Numbered from the stretch's first letter, positions 46,581-60,390 are shown. The stretch: 64,000 bases of DNA from Rotaria sp. Silwood1 (GCA_905250075.1 CAJNOP010000093.1:68335-132334); one strand, 5' to 3'. Notes: generated by a model from the letters alone, not told the origin. Numbers and translations: made by a program.

Positions 46581-49132
46581 CTGTGAATAATGAAATAAAA
46601 GTATTAATATAAAGCCAATTAAAAAGATGAATAAATTAATGAATTTTTAATAAAATTCTTTTTTATTTTCTTTTTGTTTAATAATCTACTTAATTTTTCT
46701 TTTATTTGACATAATATAATTGTTTTTGATAATAGATCATCTAAAAGATTTATTATAGTACTTATAAATTTTTCGTTTTTAACTATTAAAAACTAAAATT
46801 AGTTCTACATGTGCAAAACTCATAAAATGAATGCATCAAGTACATGTCGGTCGATGTTTTTCTTTTCTTCTTTTTCTTACTGTGTGTATACAAGGATGAT
46901 GGTGAAAGCGAAAGACAAAAAAAAAAGGTTCGAATACAAAAAAATGAAAAAAAGCATTTGTTGTTTTTGTCAAATAGTACTTCAACATGCATAAAAATAA
47001 GAAACAGAAAAGAATAAATAAATGGCAAAAACGTAAGGCAATACTAAAAATAAAAAAAATGAAAAAAAAAAAACTTCAATATAGTTGGAAAAAACAAAAG
47101 CGATGCTTAATCTTTTTTTTTAACCTCATAGACATATATATATATATGCCATTGTATCTGAAATAAGCAAAAAGAAGGCATATAGAATATAGACAATATA
47201 TTATTACGCATGGTTAATAGTATCTTCTAACTATTATCTTAGACACCTGAACGTTAGTTTGTGGCGTATGTTGTATTCTTTTTCTTCTTTTCTTTATTCT
47301 TTAACATACAAAAAAAAAGCTCCAAGTATAAAGACTATCAACAGAAAAATACAAAGGATGGGACACAATTCGCACATTCACGCATGTTTAAGTGTGTCTT
47401 TGCTCCTCCTTCTCATACTTTTTTCTTTCTATCGGTTTCTTTTTTTTTCTTTTTGTCGTCATCATCTTGTAGAAAAAAAAAAGACGGATAATGAACATAA
47501 TCTTAGTCGTACTATTTTAGACTGCGGCATCACACTCTCAGACGATTCACATCATTATTTGAAGAGAGAAAAAGATTTCTGATAAATCAGGTGTAATAAC
47601 ATTTTAAACATACAACTTGAAAAGAAAAGAAGATGGCATCAAATTTTTTTCTATTATCTCTATTCTTACCTAGTCCTTCAAAATTAAAAGAAGACGAAGA
47701 AACAAAAAGAAAAGATAATTGATTTTCATTAAGCGAATGAGTTCATAATATGTTCATAATTGTGTAACGAACATAATAACTATTATCATAGATTTCAAGG
47801 AATTTTTCTCTCTTCTTCATACTTATTGAAAGAATAAATTTTAGAATATAAGCATGCATAGGTTATATATAGGTTTTTATTCGTTAATATGTAAAAGTAA
47901 ATGAGAAACATGAATCTATGAAGAAAAAGAAAATGGAAATTGACATCATGCAAAATAGTGTTTAACATTGAACAGACATCTTTTAAAAGATGAAAAATCT
48001 ACATAATATCATTAAGAAAGATGTTAATAATAATGAGAAAAAAAGAAGACATTCTATTTTTTTTTTTTATTCCACAACATCTTTAAATTTATCGCGTCAA
48101 ACATTTGATACTCAACTGTTAATCATAATGAATTATTTATCGAATGAACAATATCTTTATTAATATAATTTGACAGATATATAAAGCAGTTGGTTGATGT
48201 TGAAATGCGTAATAATTTCAATTAAAAACTAAAAATTGTATTTATTTGTATGTTATAAATATTGTTTATTTTTTTTTCTTTAATTTCATTTCAATGGAAA
48301 CCTTATGATATGTGAAAATAAGCTAATATAAAATATTGGAAAGGTCTTTCACTTTAAAAAAGTCGTACACATTCGCTAGATCATAAACTGAATAAATCAT
48401 AAATAACTTAACTATAAATAACACGAATATCTCTATTTCGATTCAAATCAAATAGACTGTATTTTGTTTTTGCATAACGATAAAGTGATCTATTTAAAAT
48501 TTTTTTTATTCATACATACAATAAAAAATAAATACTATTTTGAAGTATGATTCTTGACTTCAATAAAGAAATAGAACGTGTTGTTCAATAAAACAAAAAA
48601 AAAAGAAATCATGTGAAATGATTCATAGATAATTTTCAATTTTTACCTAAGGTAAACATCACAACTAAAAATATTAACTAAGAATATCACATTGATGTTA
48701 ACTTTTTCGAATTAATTAATTTAAACTTTCGAATACATATTCATTAATTCAAACATGTTATAAAATTCTTCAGAAACCAATTGATTAGCTTACGTACAAA
48801 AAAATCTTAATTTCAAGAAAAATATTCTTAACACTAAAAACAGTTCGAAAAGTTTTCTCTATATACATTAGTATATGGTATTATTTTATTGCCGTTTCGT
48901 CTTGTCATCAATGTTAGTTGAAAAGTGAAAATAGTCTGTAGATCATTCGTAGACAAGACCGGAACAATCTTTCCTACATCCATTTAGAACATATGACTCA
49001 TAACATTCGCCACAAGTTTTATATGACCATAAAAAGATGCCATTTCTAATGAAATTATGTAGATCCTATTCAGAAAAAAATTTTAATCTCGAGACTGAAA
49101 CTACTTCACCTGTATCTAGACATTTTTCTTAC
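46581..49132. other. Sequence 5' of PAS exons, no exon recognised
   Basis: Expected to hold further upstream exons of the PAS gene (N-terminus, bHLH) or to be intron, but no exon was recognised. It is mostly A/T-rich low-complexity sequence. Overlapping open frames at 46786-47028, 46809-46994 and 47259-47582 are Phe/Ser/Lys-rich and not supported. Confidence 0.35.
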
Positions 49133-49136
49133 TTAA

Positions 49137-49994
49137 GGGCCCCCGACCCCTTAAAAAAAAAGGAATTTTCGACAAAAGTATCGATTTTTAGATTTATACA
49201 TAGTTAGATAGCCCATAATCTCTACTTTCGAATGCACTATAATTTATTGTTTTTATGATGGTTTTACAGCGGTTTTTCTGAAGACTCCTGCCTCAATAAA
49301 GTTTTTTTTTCGAGACTTCAGTTATTAAAGTTATTAGAACTTTTCTATACGTTTGGAAAAAAAGTATGTCGTACATGTCTCTCTATGTGCTCATTCGATT
49401 CGCCATAGTTGATAACCTATAATAAACTGCCTTCTTGTTTGTTCACTACCATTTTTAAACGAAAAAATCGCGATAATCAAAGAAAAAATTGTTTTGTGTT
49501 TTTCTCGAAACTGTTTTTTTTGACTGTGTGTCAAAGATTTCTCCGCCATTTTAAATGTTAGAATGCTCGGGAAGGTTTTAAAATGAAGGTAAATATCAGT
49601 GCTACAACCTAACAAAGCCAGAATTTTTGTTTTCAATTTATTTGTTTACAAAAAACTCGAGTTTTCTAAAAAATTGATCTAGGTTTTTCGAAAAAAACTG
49701 TCTAAAAAAATTAATTTTTTTTTTTCAAAAATCCGGCTTTGTTAGGTTGTAGGGGCAGGTCTTCTCTACATTTTGACACCATCCCGAGATCCGTATCACT
49801 ACAATTGAAAACAAAATCTTTGACACACAGACACCTACTTTTGACCCTTGATGTTACAATAACTCGCGAAAAACTCAATATTATGAGCTCAAATTTTTAC
49901 TGAGAACTATCAATGGTCAGATACATATTCAATAAAAATTTCAGTAAGATTGAGTGTTCTGGGAAAAAACAAAATTTAGAGGGGTGGGGGGCCC
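49137..49994. mobile_element. 858-bp inverted-repeat element flanked by TTAA
   Basis: Ends are gggcccccgacccc (left) and, in reverse complement, gggccccccacccc (right). Each is bordered by TTAA (49133-49136 and 49995-49998), the target duplication used by piggyBac and Kolobok elements. Internal inverted pairs include ctgtgtgtcaaagattt (left near 49524, right near 49815-49832) and acaacctaacaaagcc (left near 49603, right near 49736-49752), centred near 49678. The arms are unequal, so one side has an insertion or the other a deletion. No transposase frame is present. Confidence 0.82.
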
Positions 49995-49998
49995 TTAA

Positions 49999-52250
49999 CA
50001 AGAAATTGTATTACTTTATGGACGACAATAATCATAATTCAAAATAGTTTTTATTTTTCTTGTTTATATGAAAAAAAATATTAAATAGGCTTCTTTATCA
50101 TTAATAGAGAAGAAAAAAAGTCAATATGATTGATGAAACAGAAAAATAGAATTATTCTAATCGTTGTTGTTTTTTTCTTTTTTGATAATCTATCTTGTAT
50201 ATGAAAAAATAAAAATAAACAAATGAAAATCTTGTTTTTTTTTCAATACACTTCACTTGGAATATATTTAATAAATAGAATATCTAATTCATATTTTTTG
50301 TTTTTTTGCTACGAATATTTGCGTTTTCTAAACCATACAAATTCATGATCGTACTCATAAAAATAAATTTTTTATTAGTCGTAGAAAAGAAAATGATAAT
50401 TTAATCAGACATTATGATTCGTTATATTAAAAGTTTAATAACATATAAAAGAAAATATGCATATCTTTCGTTTCATTTAACATATTTAAAAAACATCACA
50501 ATAACAATATATGTATTATTTATGAAATGAAATCATTCATTCAAATTTTATTTAGTCTATTTCATTGTAGTGACACACAGATTTTCTCTTATTTCATATT
50601 CAATTTAACAGATTAAGACAATCAAACAAAAGAAAATAGATATAAATAATAAATTTCAAATTATTATAAAACAAAAAAAAAAGAAAAGTTGCATAAATTT
50701 TTATTTTTATTCATTTGAAAAATTCTTCATACATTATAAAACTTCTATATAAGTACTGAAAAGTACAATACGCAAATGTTATGCTTTTGATTTAATCATT
50801 TCAAACGACATAACATGCTTATAGACATTTTTCTTTTATTAGCTTATGAGTATACTAAAGATTATCTATAGATTATCTAACCTTGAATATTAGATTCTAT
50901 TTAGCGAAGTAAATAAATTGGTAAGGAATATTATGATCATTGAACTATTAAAAGAAAAATGAAACTTACACAGTTTGTATGCTAGAATTGTTGTTTAACG
51001 ATTATATTACCATATACATTGTAGAAATTATAAAATAACATTTTACGGTAATTTTACGTATAACTATTTATTCGACAGGATAAGAAAGCTATGAAACAGA
51101 AAGATTTTTTATTTTCAAAAACCGAAAAATCATATCAAATTTGAATTGGAATAATATGTGTAAAAATGCTAACTAAAAAGTGGGCATGAAACAACACTAT
51201 GCACTGCTTGATTCGTTTTTTCTTGTCTAGCCTACTCACGTGTAGACGAATGAATAATTAATGAGTAGATATATTAATGGTTAAAAAGTTTTTAAATTTT
51301 TTATTTTATCTTAAGATTTATTTAGAAAATATTTTTTAAATAAAATTTGAGTACATTTTTAGAATACTATTGATTATAAAAAGAGAATTAGTGACATCTC
51401 TAGAATGTTCTATTAGGTAGTTGAGAAAATAAGTTTCGAAAAAAAAATGTCGTAGATAAAGTTTTCATGAAAATTGATTAGTCGATAATTGATGTATTAA
51501 AAAAAAAATTAAATCATTCAATGACTCATTGATACTCAATGTCAAATAAAGTTTTTCAAATGACTATGAGTTACTTTTACTACAAATATTAAAACCTTGG
51601 CTGCTATACCAATTGATAAAAATTCTGTAGTCTACATTTTTTGGCATTTGTGCAGATTGACGACACCTGTGTACTAATTGGCAAGGAACATCAAAAAACG
51701 TGGTTGTCACAGTGTCGCTGATTTGTGGACATATAAATTTTTTCTTTCAAATAGATACACTTGTCTTTATTCGTATAATCTATTGAAATATATATTTTTT
51801 GGTTCATATATATAACAATCATCATATTTCGGACAAGTTAAGTTGACATTTATACAGATCAGTTTTTTCTTTTAGAATACACAAAAGGTCTTAGTAACGA
51901 GTAGATGTAAATTCACAATATATTTTCTAATGTGATTTAGTTATTTTTCTCGATAATTTTTGATAGGAATTTAATATATATATATTTGTTTGAGAATGAA
52001 GTTTTTGTTAAAATGTTTAAGAAGAAAAACATACATCGAAGATTATCAATTGATGATTTATTGTAAAAATTTTTCGTATTAGCTTTTAGGTTATTCATAG
52101 CTTTTGTATTAGTTGCTTTTTTTTTAATTATCGAATTTTGAATTGATGAAAAATATCCCATGTAAATTTTCAATTTAAGAAAAATGATTACCAATTAGAA
52201 GACTTTTCCTATTAAAATTTTCTTTTAAGATTCATAATCTATTCAAAATC
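49999..52250. other. Intergenic region, nothing recognised
   Basis: Very A/T-rich sequence before the GMPPA start codon. No gene, RNA or repeat could be supported. The promoter of GMPPA should lie in its last part. Confidence 0.4.
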
Positions 52251-55199
52251 ATGTTGAAAGCAGTAATTCTTATTGGTTCTCCTCAAAAAGGTAAATTGAA
52301 TTTTATATTTTTTATTTTTATTTTTGTCTATTTCTATTTATTTAGGTACTCGTTTTCGTCCATTATCATTAGAAATTCCAAAACCATTATTTCCTATTGC
52401 TGGTTATCCAATTCTTCATCATTTGATTGAATCATGTGCTCAAGTAAGTTTATTTTTATTTAATATTAAAACAAAAAAAAAATAAATAAACTTATTTATA
52501 TAAAGTTACGAGAATTACGTGAAATTCTTCTTATTGGATGTTATCAACCAAATGAAGCTCTTTCACGTTTTATAGCAAATGCACAACAAACATTTAATTT
52601 ATCAGTTCGGTAAGATAAATGGTAGTATTTAATTAATAATTTATTTTTATATTTTTTAGTTATTTACAAGAATATGCATCATTAGATACTGGCGGTGGTA
52701 TTTATCATTTTCGTGATTTAATTAAATCGAATCTATCGGATAGGGATGTATTTTTTGTAATTAATGGTGACATTTGTGCAGATTTACCATTAGTTGAAAT
52801 GCTTCAATTTCATCATGAGAATGTTGGAGAAAAAGGTTTTACTATATTAGGTACCGAGGTTAGTCGTGATGATATTTTAAAGTTTATATTAAGAATATAA
52901 AACTGATTATTTTCTTTTCTTTTCACAAATAATATTGATGTTACACAGAAGTCAAGACATTTTAAAAATATCTTTCAAAGAAAAATAACAGCTTTTTTTT
53001 TACTCATGAGTATGAAAAAGCACAATTATCTAAATTTATTTTAAGAAGTTAATTTTTACAGAAGTGATAAATTGTAAGAGTCTATTACATCAAATTATAA
53101 TAGTGACAAGTCACGATTTTTTGTTTCTTGTATATGTCAAGCATAGCTTCTAATTGATAATTTTATATTATATTCAAGAATCATTTCAATTTCCGATCTA
53201 AGTCGATATTGAATAGTATAATATAAATTTAGTCAATATGTATGTTTGTATAGTAAATACTTGTCTACAAAAAGAGATATCAGGTAAATTTTTACGACAT
53301 ATATTTCAATTTTTATTGGTACAAATGAAAGATCCTTAACTGATAGTTGTGGTCAATTCAGAACTTTTCGTAAGTGTCATAAAAATTGCAACGTACATCG
53401 TAAAATTTCTAGAACGTCTCACTTAAAAAAAAGAAATGCTTATTCTACATTGTTAAATACTTCAAAAACTTTGCAAGTTCTCTATTTTCCATGATTCATC
53501 ATTTAAAATTAATAAAGTCTAATTTCCAATCTTATTTCATACCCAATAAAACTTCCTTATGATTCTTAAAATCGTTGGCTACATATTTGAATCACTATTG
53601 AATACCCTTCGAATGACATCAACTTTGTTTTTATCTTCTAAAAGTTTTCTTCTTACTTTTCAGGCTACTGAAAAACAATCAACAAATTATGGTTGTATAG
53701 CATGGGATAAAAAAACTAATGAAGTCAAACATTATGTTGAAAAACCATCAACATTTGTTTCAACAACAATTAATTGTGGTGTATATGTATTTACTAAACT
53801 TATATTTCAAATTTTATCTGAAACTTATCGAAATAATCAACAATTATATAAGTAAGTTTAATACTACCAAGAAAAGAACTATATATCAATTGTATTTTGT
53901 TCTAGTGAATCGATACCTATTTTTCAGTAAATTATTTATGTTGTTTTCATGGCCCGTTTCTTTTTTTGCATGTATTCCCTCATTTTTCCCTCCAATAAAA
54001 AAAGAAAAATAGATGCTTTTTCACAGCATTTTTAAGAATTAAAAAGAAAGAGTAATGGAATTATTAACTGCTTGATTTTGGCTTTTGTGTCAAATTTTAA
54101 ATAAAGTTTTTGTTTCTTTTTTATTTTAGTGAGTCTTCACCAACATTTACAAATTATGATTCAGGATTTGCTCGTGAAAATATCCGCTTAGAAAAAGATG
54201 TTCTTTCAAAATTAGGAGTATGATTGAAAAAAATCAATTGTTTACTTTATTTAACATATTCTCTAGGGTACTGGTCAATTATATGTGTTCCCAATGGGAA
54301 ATAGATTTTGGACTTCAATTAAAAATCCAAGGTACAAAAATTCATGTTAATCATTTCGATTCTTAAAAAAGAACAAGATTTCTTATAGTTCGGTTATTTA
54401 TGCAAATCGACATTATCTTGAAATCTATCGAATGTATCATCCCGAACGTTTATATAAACAAACTGATTCTAAAGGACCAACAATTGTATGAAAAGCTTCT
54501 CCAAATGAAACTAATTACATGAATATATTTTTTATTATATAGATTGGTGATGTATTTATTCATCCAACAGCATGTGTTGCACCATCAGCTGTGGTAAGAA
54601 ACGAAAAGTTTTTTTTCCTTGAATACAAATGTTTTGATTACGAAAGTTATTTTATAGTTAGGTCCAAATGTATCCATTGGTCAAGATGTAACAATTGGTT
54701 ATGGTGTACGTGTAAGAGAATCAATTATATTGGGCAGTTGTGTTTTACAAGTATGAATATTCGGTTTTGTTTTAGATTCCTCATCAATCAAAACATTTGT
54801 TCATTTAGGATCATTGTTGTGTTCTTTATTCAATTATTGCATGGAATTCAACTATTGGACCATGGAGTAGAGTTGAAGGTACACCAAATGGTAAGTTAAT
54901 AAAGTTTATTCGAAGTTACAAAAAAGAAGAAAACTAAATATTTGTATTAGATCCTGATCCAAATAAACAATTTTCAAAAATCGAACAAGATTCATTATTT
55001 CAAGATGGAAAACTTCATCCATCGATTACTGTTATTGGTAAGAAGATCAAAAAGGAAAAAAATTTTCATTTTTGAATAATTTGATATTTTTTTTTAAGGA
55101 AATAATGTATCAATTCCAGGAGAAGTTGTTGTTCTTAATGCTGTTGTATTACCACATAAACAAATAGGATCAAGTTCGAAAAACCAAATTATCTTATAA
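52251..55199 (+). CDS. GMPPA: Mannose-1-phosphate guanylyltransferase regulatory subunit alpha
   Basis: GMPPA pairs with GMPPB, the enzyme that makes GDP-mannose from mannose-1-phosphate and GTP for glycosylation, and acts as its GDP-mannose-sensing regulatory subunit in the cytosol. Exons: 52251-52290, 52346-52443, 52506-52609, 52660-52858, 53664-53851, 54130-54217, 54267-54331, 54389-54485, 54543-54593, 54658-54750, 54809-54890, 54951-55037, 55099-55199. All phases agree, giving 430 aa against about 420 in animals. The nucleotidyltransferase fold starts at [20 protein letters not shown]; the [11 protein letters not shown] form and PKPLFPIAG mark the alpha rather than the beta subunit. GGGIYHF and FFVINGDIC follow. 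A left-handed beta-helix with hexapeptide repeats ([20 protein letters not shown]) starts near residue 294. The ATG at 52251 gives the usual N-terminus. Intron 4 is long (805 nt). No damage is seen. Confidence 0.95.
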
Positions 55200-56713
55200 G
55201 ACTTTTATAGTTTTATGAATCTCTTTATGATTATTATTATTATTCTTTTTTTCTTTGATAAAATTATTACTGTGAGGTTATTCGTTGTTTTCTTTTCTTA
55301 CGAAATATATTTCATCGGGTTAATTGATTTTGATAAATCTGTTTGCATATTAAAAAAATAACTGCTTGATATGTGACATACATTTATTATAATATTTACG
55401 AGATTGTGATTAAATTTGTAAGAAATATTGGATTAGAAATAATTTTCAGTGACAGATTTGATTGACTGAAAAAATAATTGATTTTTACTTTTATTGAATT
55501 TTAAAAGTTCATAGAAGATTGAAATTCATATTAAATAATAACGACAAAAAAACAGACTGTGTTAAATATCTGCATTGTTTATCATCAAAATCAATTATTT
55601 GCAATGAATAATGTGAAATATTTTTACAAATATTCGAGATCAAATACGACACTCGTACAAAATGAACGCATTATAACTGAATACAAATGTTTTATTTATT
55701 CATTAGTTTATCTTTCAGTAAACATATTTGTCGAACAATGATGTTTGATTGTTTTAGTTTGTCATTTGTATATGATGATTAATCTCCAATAGAATTGGAG
55801 AAAGCAGTACTGATACTAGTATAAAATTTGATTCAATTCAATTTGTTTTATTCAGATAATTATCAGTTACTACAATTAAAATTTTCATACGAATAAAAGA
55901 ATAATCTAAACATATGCAGTAAAAAATAAGCAGTCTTGATTTACTATCGAAATAAATTGTATTAGATTGAACTGTAAAAGAAAGTTTTACATGTGATACA
56001 TACACATCAATTGATAACAATTGAAAGTTAATAGTAGCTTCATATTCTTAAATTACCTTAAAAAATATAACCTGTTGCTTTTTGTTTTATTTAATTAAAT
56101 CAAAGGAATTCGATAGTAAATTTTACCAATACGAAAAGTCAATACGTATACTTAAGGTTAAAATATAACCTTGAAGCGCCTATATAAATTCTCTTTGACT
56201 TCCAAGCAATTTTATTTTAATAATGGCCAATCATTAAAACAACCTTCATCTTTCTCTATATGTTGAATAGATCAGAACATTTTTCTTTCATCTATCGTCA
56301 ATAAATACCTGTTATATGAAAATATTAATTATACCAAATAGTTTTTTATTATTTTCATCAATAATATTCGTTCTTTCTTTACGGTTTAATAAAACGAAAA
56401 TTTTTTTCTTTTTGTGTATTTAAAAAAAAAGAAAAGAAAAAAAAACCAGAAAACGAATACAATTATGTTTTTCTTCTTTTTTGTCTGTGAAAAAAAAGCA
56501 AACAACCCTGAGATGGAATTCAAATAGATAATAATAATAACGAAAGAGAAACAAAAAGAGAGAGAGAGAGAGAGAGAGAGCGGTGAGAAAAAAATAAAAT
56601 AAAATAAAACATCACAAACTAGAAATAGAAAGAATCGTAAGAGAACTGTTTTATTTCATTCAACTGTTCACATAAATCTACATAGAATAATAAAAAAAAA
56701 ACAGACTACATTT
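55200..56713. other. Intergenic region between convergent genes
   Basis: Holds the 3' flanks of GMPPA (plus strand) and of the minus-strand gene ending at 56714. No other coding signal. A (GA)n tract lies at 56557-56580. Confidence 0.45.
56557..56580. repeat. (GA)n microsatellite
   Basis: About twelve AG dinucleotides in a row, downstream of the minus-strand gene. Confidence 0.9.
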
Positions 56714-57995
56714 CTACAAAGCAAAGTCAAATAAATTATCCCATTCAAAATCAGAACAATAAGGTGTACGAATATATGTTGTGGATGATATTGAACGTGG
56801 AGATTGTGTTAAAATAATATCTAATAGATCTTGTTCTGATTTTCGATAAGGTCTTGGACTATGTTCAATCCCTAGATATAACAAAAGACAAAGTTTTAAA
56901 ATAATCTTATGATTAAAAAAACGAAACAGAAAGAGAAAAAGCATCATATTAAAAGTTAGTTTAACACTCGAATACTTTTTTATGTCCAGGATTTATTTTC
57001 GTTCAAATAAAGAAGAAAACACGAAAGATTGATACATACGTCTTAGAAATCTTTAGCTAGAAAATTATTGATGATAGGTTTTGCTTTTTCAATGTTTTTT
57101 TGTTGTTTAGAAATTCCTTTTACCTGCTTCATGTTCCCATTCAAGTTGGGCATCTAATAAAATACCATCATCAAGTCGCTTGTCAAGATTAGATTGTGTC
57201 ATCTAAAATATTTATTGTTATAGGTTGAGGTTATCGAATTTGACACATACTTGGCAAATTTTGTTCTCATTGTTACTATCAGAAGAATTATAAATGAGGT
57301 TCAATTGAAAGATATATGAGCACATATAAAATTTTTTTACCTGCTCTGTGTGTCATGTCCATTGGATTTCTATACATAAGAAAAATTACCATTTACAAAT
57401 AGCTCTTGAAAATTCATGAGAGATATTAGAATATTAGTTTTTATCTCCTATCTAACTACTTAATTCAAATAAATAATAGGTATGCCTCGAGTACACTTTA
57501 GACATGAATAGTATCTCATCAACAATTGATGAAACAGTTCTATTCGAGCGAAAAAATATGGCTGAATAAAAAGAAAGAAAAGGAAAAGAGAAAAAAGTGA
57601 GAGTTATTCTTTTTACGTACTTGGCAACCGTTTTGACCATTTTTTTTAGTATTACGGCTCGTCGTATTATTACCGTCACATTTGATTTCCATACACCAAT
57701 GACTATAAAAGAAAGTAAATGAGAGAGATGAGATGCAACACATATGCACATATATTTATATGTATATACTATATATATATTCTCATAAGAAAGTAGACCT
57801 TGAACTGCATGTATGAATGAACTCAAGAAGGAGTTCGTTTCTCCGTGACGCAATAAGAATTTTATTGAACAAAAAAAGAAAAAACAATTTCGAACATAAT
57901 TTGTTCTTTATTAGAAATCATGATTTATTAATAACTTACCGAAGCAAATATTTCATCATTCTTCTATAAGTTGAACGTACAAGTGATGAAGACAT
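56714..57995 (-). CDS. Unrecognised 142-aa protein, six exons including two micro-exons
   Basis: Exons in transcript order: 57995-57940, 57702-57621, 57369-57341 (29 nt), 57275-57251 (25 nt), 57202-57124, 56871-56714. Every border has GT/AG and the phases close exactly (429 nt, ATG to TAG), which is the main evidence that this is a real gene. The N-terminus is basic (MSSSLVRSTYRRMMKYLLRH). The middle is Asn/Ser/Thr-rich with several Cys (WCMEIKCDG, NGCQ, ICQ). The C-terminus is acidic and aromatic (RTPYCSDFEWDNLFDFAL), like a protein-binding or activation motif. An AG acceptor near 58071, upstream of the ATG with in-frame stops between, suggests a non-coding 5' exon or a trans-splice site. 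I do not recognise the family. The micro-exons could be alternatively used: together they are 54 nt, so skipping both keeps frame. Confidence 0.7.
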
Positions 57996-58019
57996 TATTT
58001 TTGTTCAATAAAAGATTAC

Positions 58020-58071
58020 ATCCCATCATAGACATGATCATTGTTTAGAGTTGATGATGATATCATCGATC
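58020..58071 (-). promoter_or_regulatory. Possible 5'UTR exon with splice (or trans-splice) acceptor
   Basis: On the minus strand a polypyrimidine tract ends in AG at about 58071, followed by non-coding sequence leading to the ATG at 57995. Because in-frame stops precede that ATG, this segment is untranslated. It could be an intron acceptor or a spliced-leader acceptor, the latter being known in rotifers. Confidence 0.35.
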
Positions 58072-60255
58072 TAAAAAAACAAAAAAAAATTAAGAATATA
58101 ATAGACGTCTAGTATGATTGGTGTCATATGTAATAAGATGCTGTCAAACATTTAGTCGTCTATTGAAGTCTATATATAATATTAATCGACCAACAGTTGT
58201 CTTCATCTTCACGTTTACTCAACGACAATCATAAAGTATGAGCGAAAAGACGAAATAAAAAGAAGAAGAAGAAGAAGAAGAAGAACATTATATCGATGTT
58301 ATACAACTTTGACAAAAGCATGAATCCCTTAAACTAATTGTGTCGAAAAGGCGTTTGCTTCTCTTTTCTTTACTCGTTATAGATCAAGACAAAAAAAAGA
58401 AATAATTGAGACAACTTACGGTAACAATAAATGTTCTCTCTATTTCTTTTTTTTCTTTTTTACTAAAAGAAGAATAATCCTTCTTGTATGTGTCATCTTC
58501 ACTTAATCGAAAATCGAAATAGTAAAAAAGAAAACGAGAAGCTCTAGTACTAAGACATGACGAGTAGAGTTAAATTGACTATACACTCTATACAACACGA
58601 TTGTATTTGGTGATGAACGAGGAAGGAGAACAAGCAGAAAGAATAGAGCTCACCTTTACCTTTTTTTTCTCTTTTCTCAGAGTAACTAAGGTTACAATGT
58701 AAGGGCGAAGAAAGAATATATTATTCTTACATTCAACAACTGCCATTCATGGAAAGAAAGATATTTAAATAAATATTCGATCGTTTAATTTTTTTAATTT
58801 GTTGAATACTTGACAAGAGCAATCAAACAACGATTTATAGGACAAGACAACTGTATTGTAATGTGTTACATATCTGTGAGATTTTTCCTGTGGAAAAAAA
58901 AGCCAATCAATGAAAATCAGAATAAATAATAAAAAAATGTTTTGGACGTGCACTGAACAGCATATAATATTTTATTCCTTTTTTTCAACTAACATATTCG
59001 TCAACATGTCTTCTTTTACTAACCTTGACATCTTTCATATTTTTTCACTCTTAGGTAAAAGAATGAAATACTTGTCCGGATGTACGTGAGTGAACTTTGA
59101 AATTTTAGAAGTTCATACGAGACTTTTTTTGCAAATCAAGGATATAATATGGAATTCTTATTCTAACATAAGATCATAGTTAAAAAGGCTTATTAAGTTG
59201 TATTTACTATAGTCATGTCAAGTTCAATTATATGAGTAAGAAAAAAATCCTATAAGCGTCTTAGATTTTACATTATCTTTTCTTTTTCTAGTTGATTCAA
59301 TTAGAATAGTTATTGAAATCTAATATTTTCATGAATATGATCTTTATATGTAAATTACTTGAAACGTTCTATACATAGTATTCTAAAGAGAAAGAAAAAC
59401 TTTGAATAGCGCATGAAGTTCAATGTATGACAAGAAATAAATTTGATTAAAGAATAAATTTTTTCTTGAAATTTTTATATATAATAAATACAAGATTATT
59501 AAATATGCCTATTCAGTTGTGTTCTCATCTAATTATTAAACATTGAATAAACAAAAGAAAAATTTTTTTCGTTTGTTTCGTTTTCTATATGCTTTTACAA
59601 ACAAAAACATTCTTAGCAATCGATTATAATATAACTTTTGTAGTTGTTAACATAAAGAAAATTGACTTTTTCGTTTTTTCGTTATAATGATTGGTTGTAC
59701 AAACTTTGACCTAAGCTTAAGCTCTTTATCTCGTAGAGATTAAACTGAGAGTGAACATAAGATGCTTGTCGATGAAAAAAAGGATAATCAGTATGGCAGG
59801 ATACTCCAATTCTTTTTTTATTGCACAGTTTCTATTATATATTAGAAACATATAATTTTTTTCGCCAGTTATAATACTGATGTGATGCTGATGAGTTGTT
59901 ATTATTTCGATTCAACCTTTTACACAGTAAAAGATATCGGGTTTTGTATTATGTTTAAGCGTACAAACGTTTTACAGGTTTCTTCTAATAAAAATCTCAT
60001 AACCAGAAATGATTCATTATGGTTGCTGCATTTTAGTTAGTTCAATATAATTATGTTTCAAGAACAAAGCAAAAGTAAAAAAGCAAAAAAAACTACAGTT
60101 GTATTTCATTTTTTCATAACTTGAGCTGTTTTATATGAGTGTTGTTATTAATGACATTTAACTAAAGTGAGTTTTTATTTTTTTTCGATCACCAGTTTGT
60201 ATGAGATTTTTTTTATTGTTGTCTTTGAGTTACAATTAATGATGTGTCGATAAAA
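58072..60255. other. Intergenic region, nothing recognised
   Basis: A/T-rich sequence with a (GAA)n tract at 58261-58285. No supported gene or element. Confidence 0.4.
58261..58285. repeat. (GAA)n microsatellite
   Basis: About eight consecutive AGA/GAA triplets in non-coding sequence. Confidence 0.85.
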
Positions 60256-60390
60256 TTACTGATTAATTTTTACATTCATCCATGGTCGAAGTAATTTCAA
60301 TAGTACAGTTGAATCATCATTAGAACTGTCACAATTATCAAAATCTAAATTTGCATTATCACAAAAGAATTCAAGATGTTGATTCTCCAT
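60256..60390 (-). CDS. Small coding-like ORF or first exon (44 aa)
   Basis: ATG at 60390, with A at -3 and G at +4, opens 44 codons starting MENQHLEFFCDNANLDFDNC and ending VNVKINQ-like sequence before TAA. Composition (acidic, with Leu-rich VLLKLLRPWMN) differs from the low-complexity frames around it. A GT right after the codons for RPWMN would act as a donor, so this may be the first coding exon of a minus-strand gene, but no next exon was found below 60256. The function is unknown. Confidence 0.35.
   Translation of the reverse strand: MENQHLEFFCDNANLDFDNCDSSNDDSTVLLKLLRPWMNVKINQ

Noticed and set aside
47259..47582. Two overlapping frames of 76-107 codons rich in Phe/Ser/Leu
   Set aside because: Derived from T-rich and A-rich tracts in sequence that is probably intron or intergenic.
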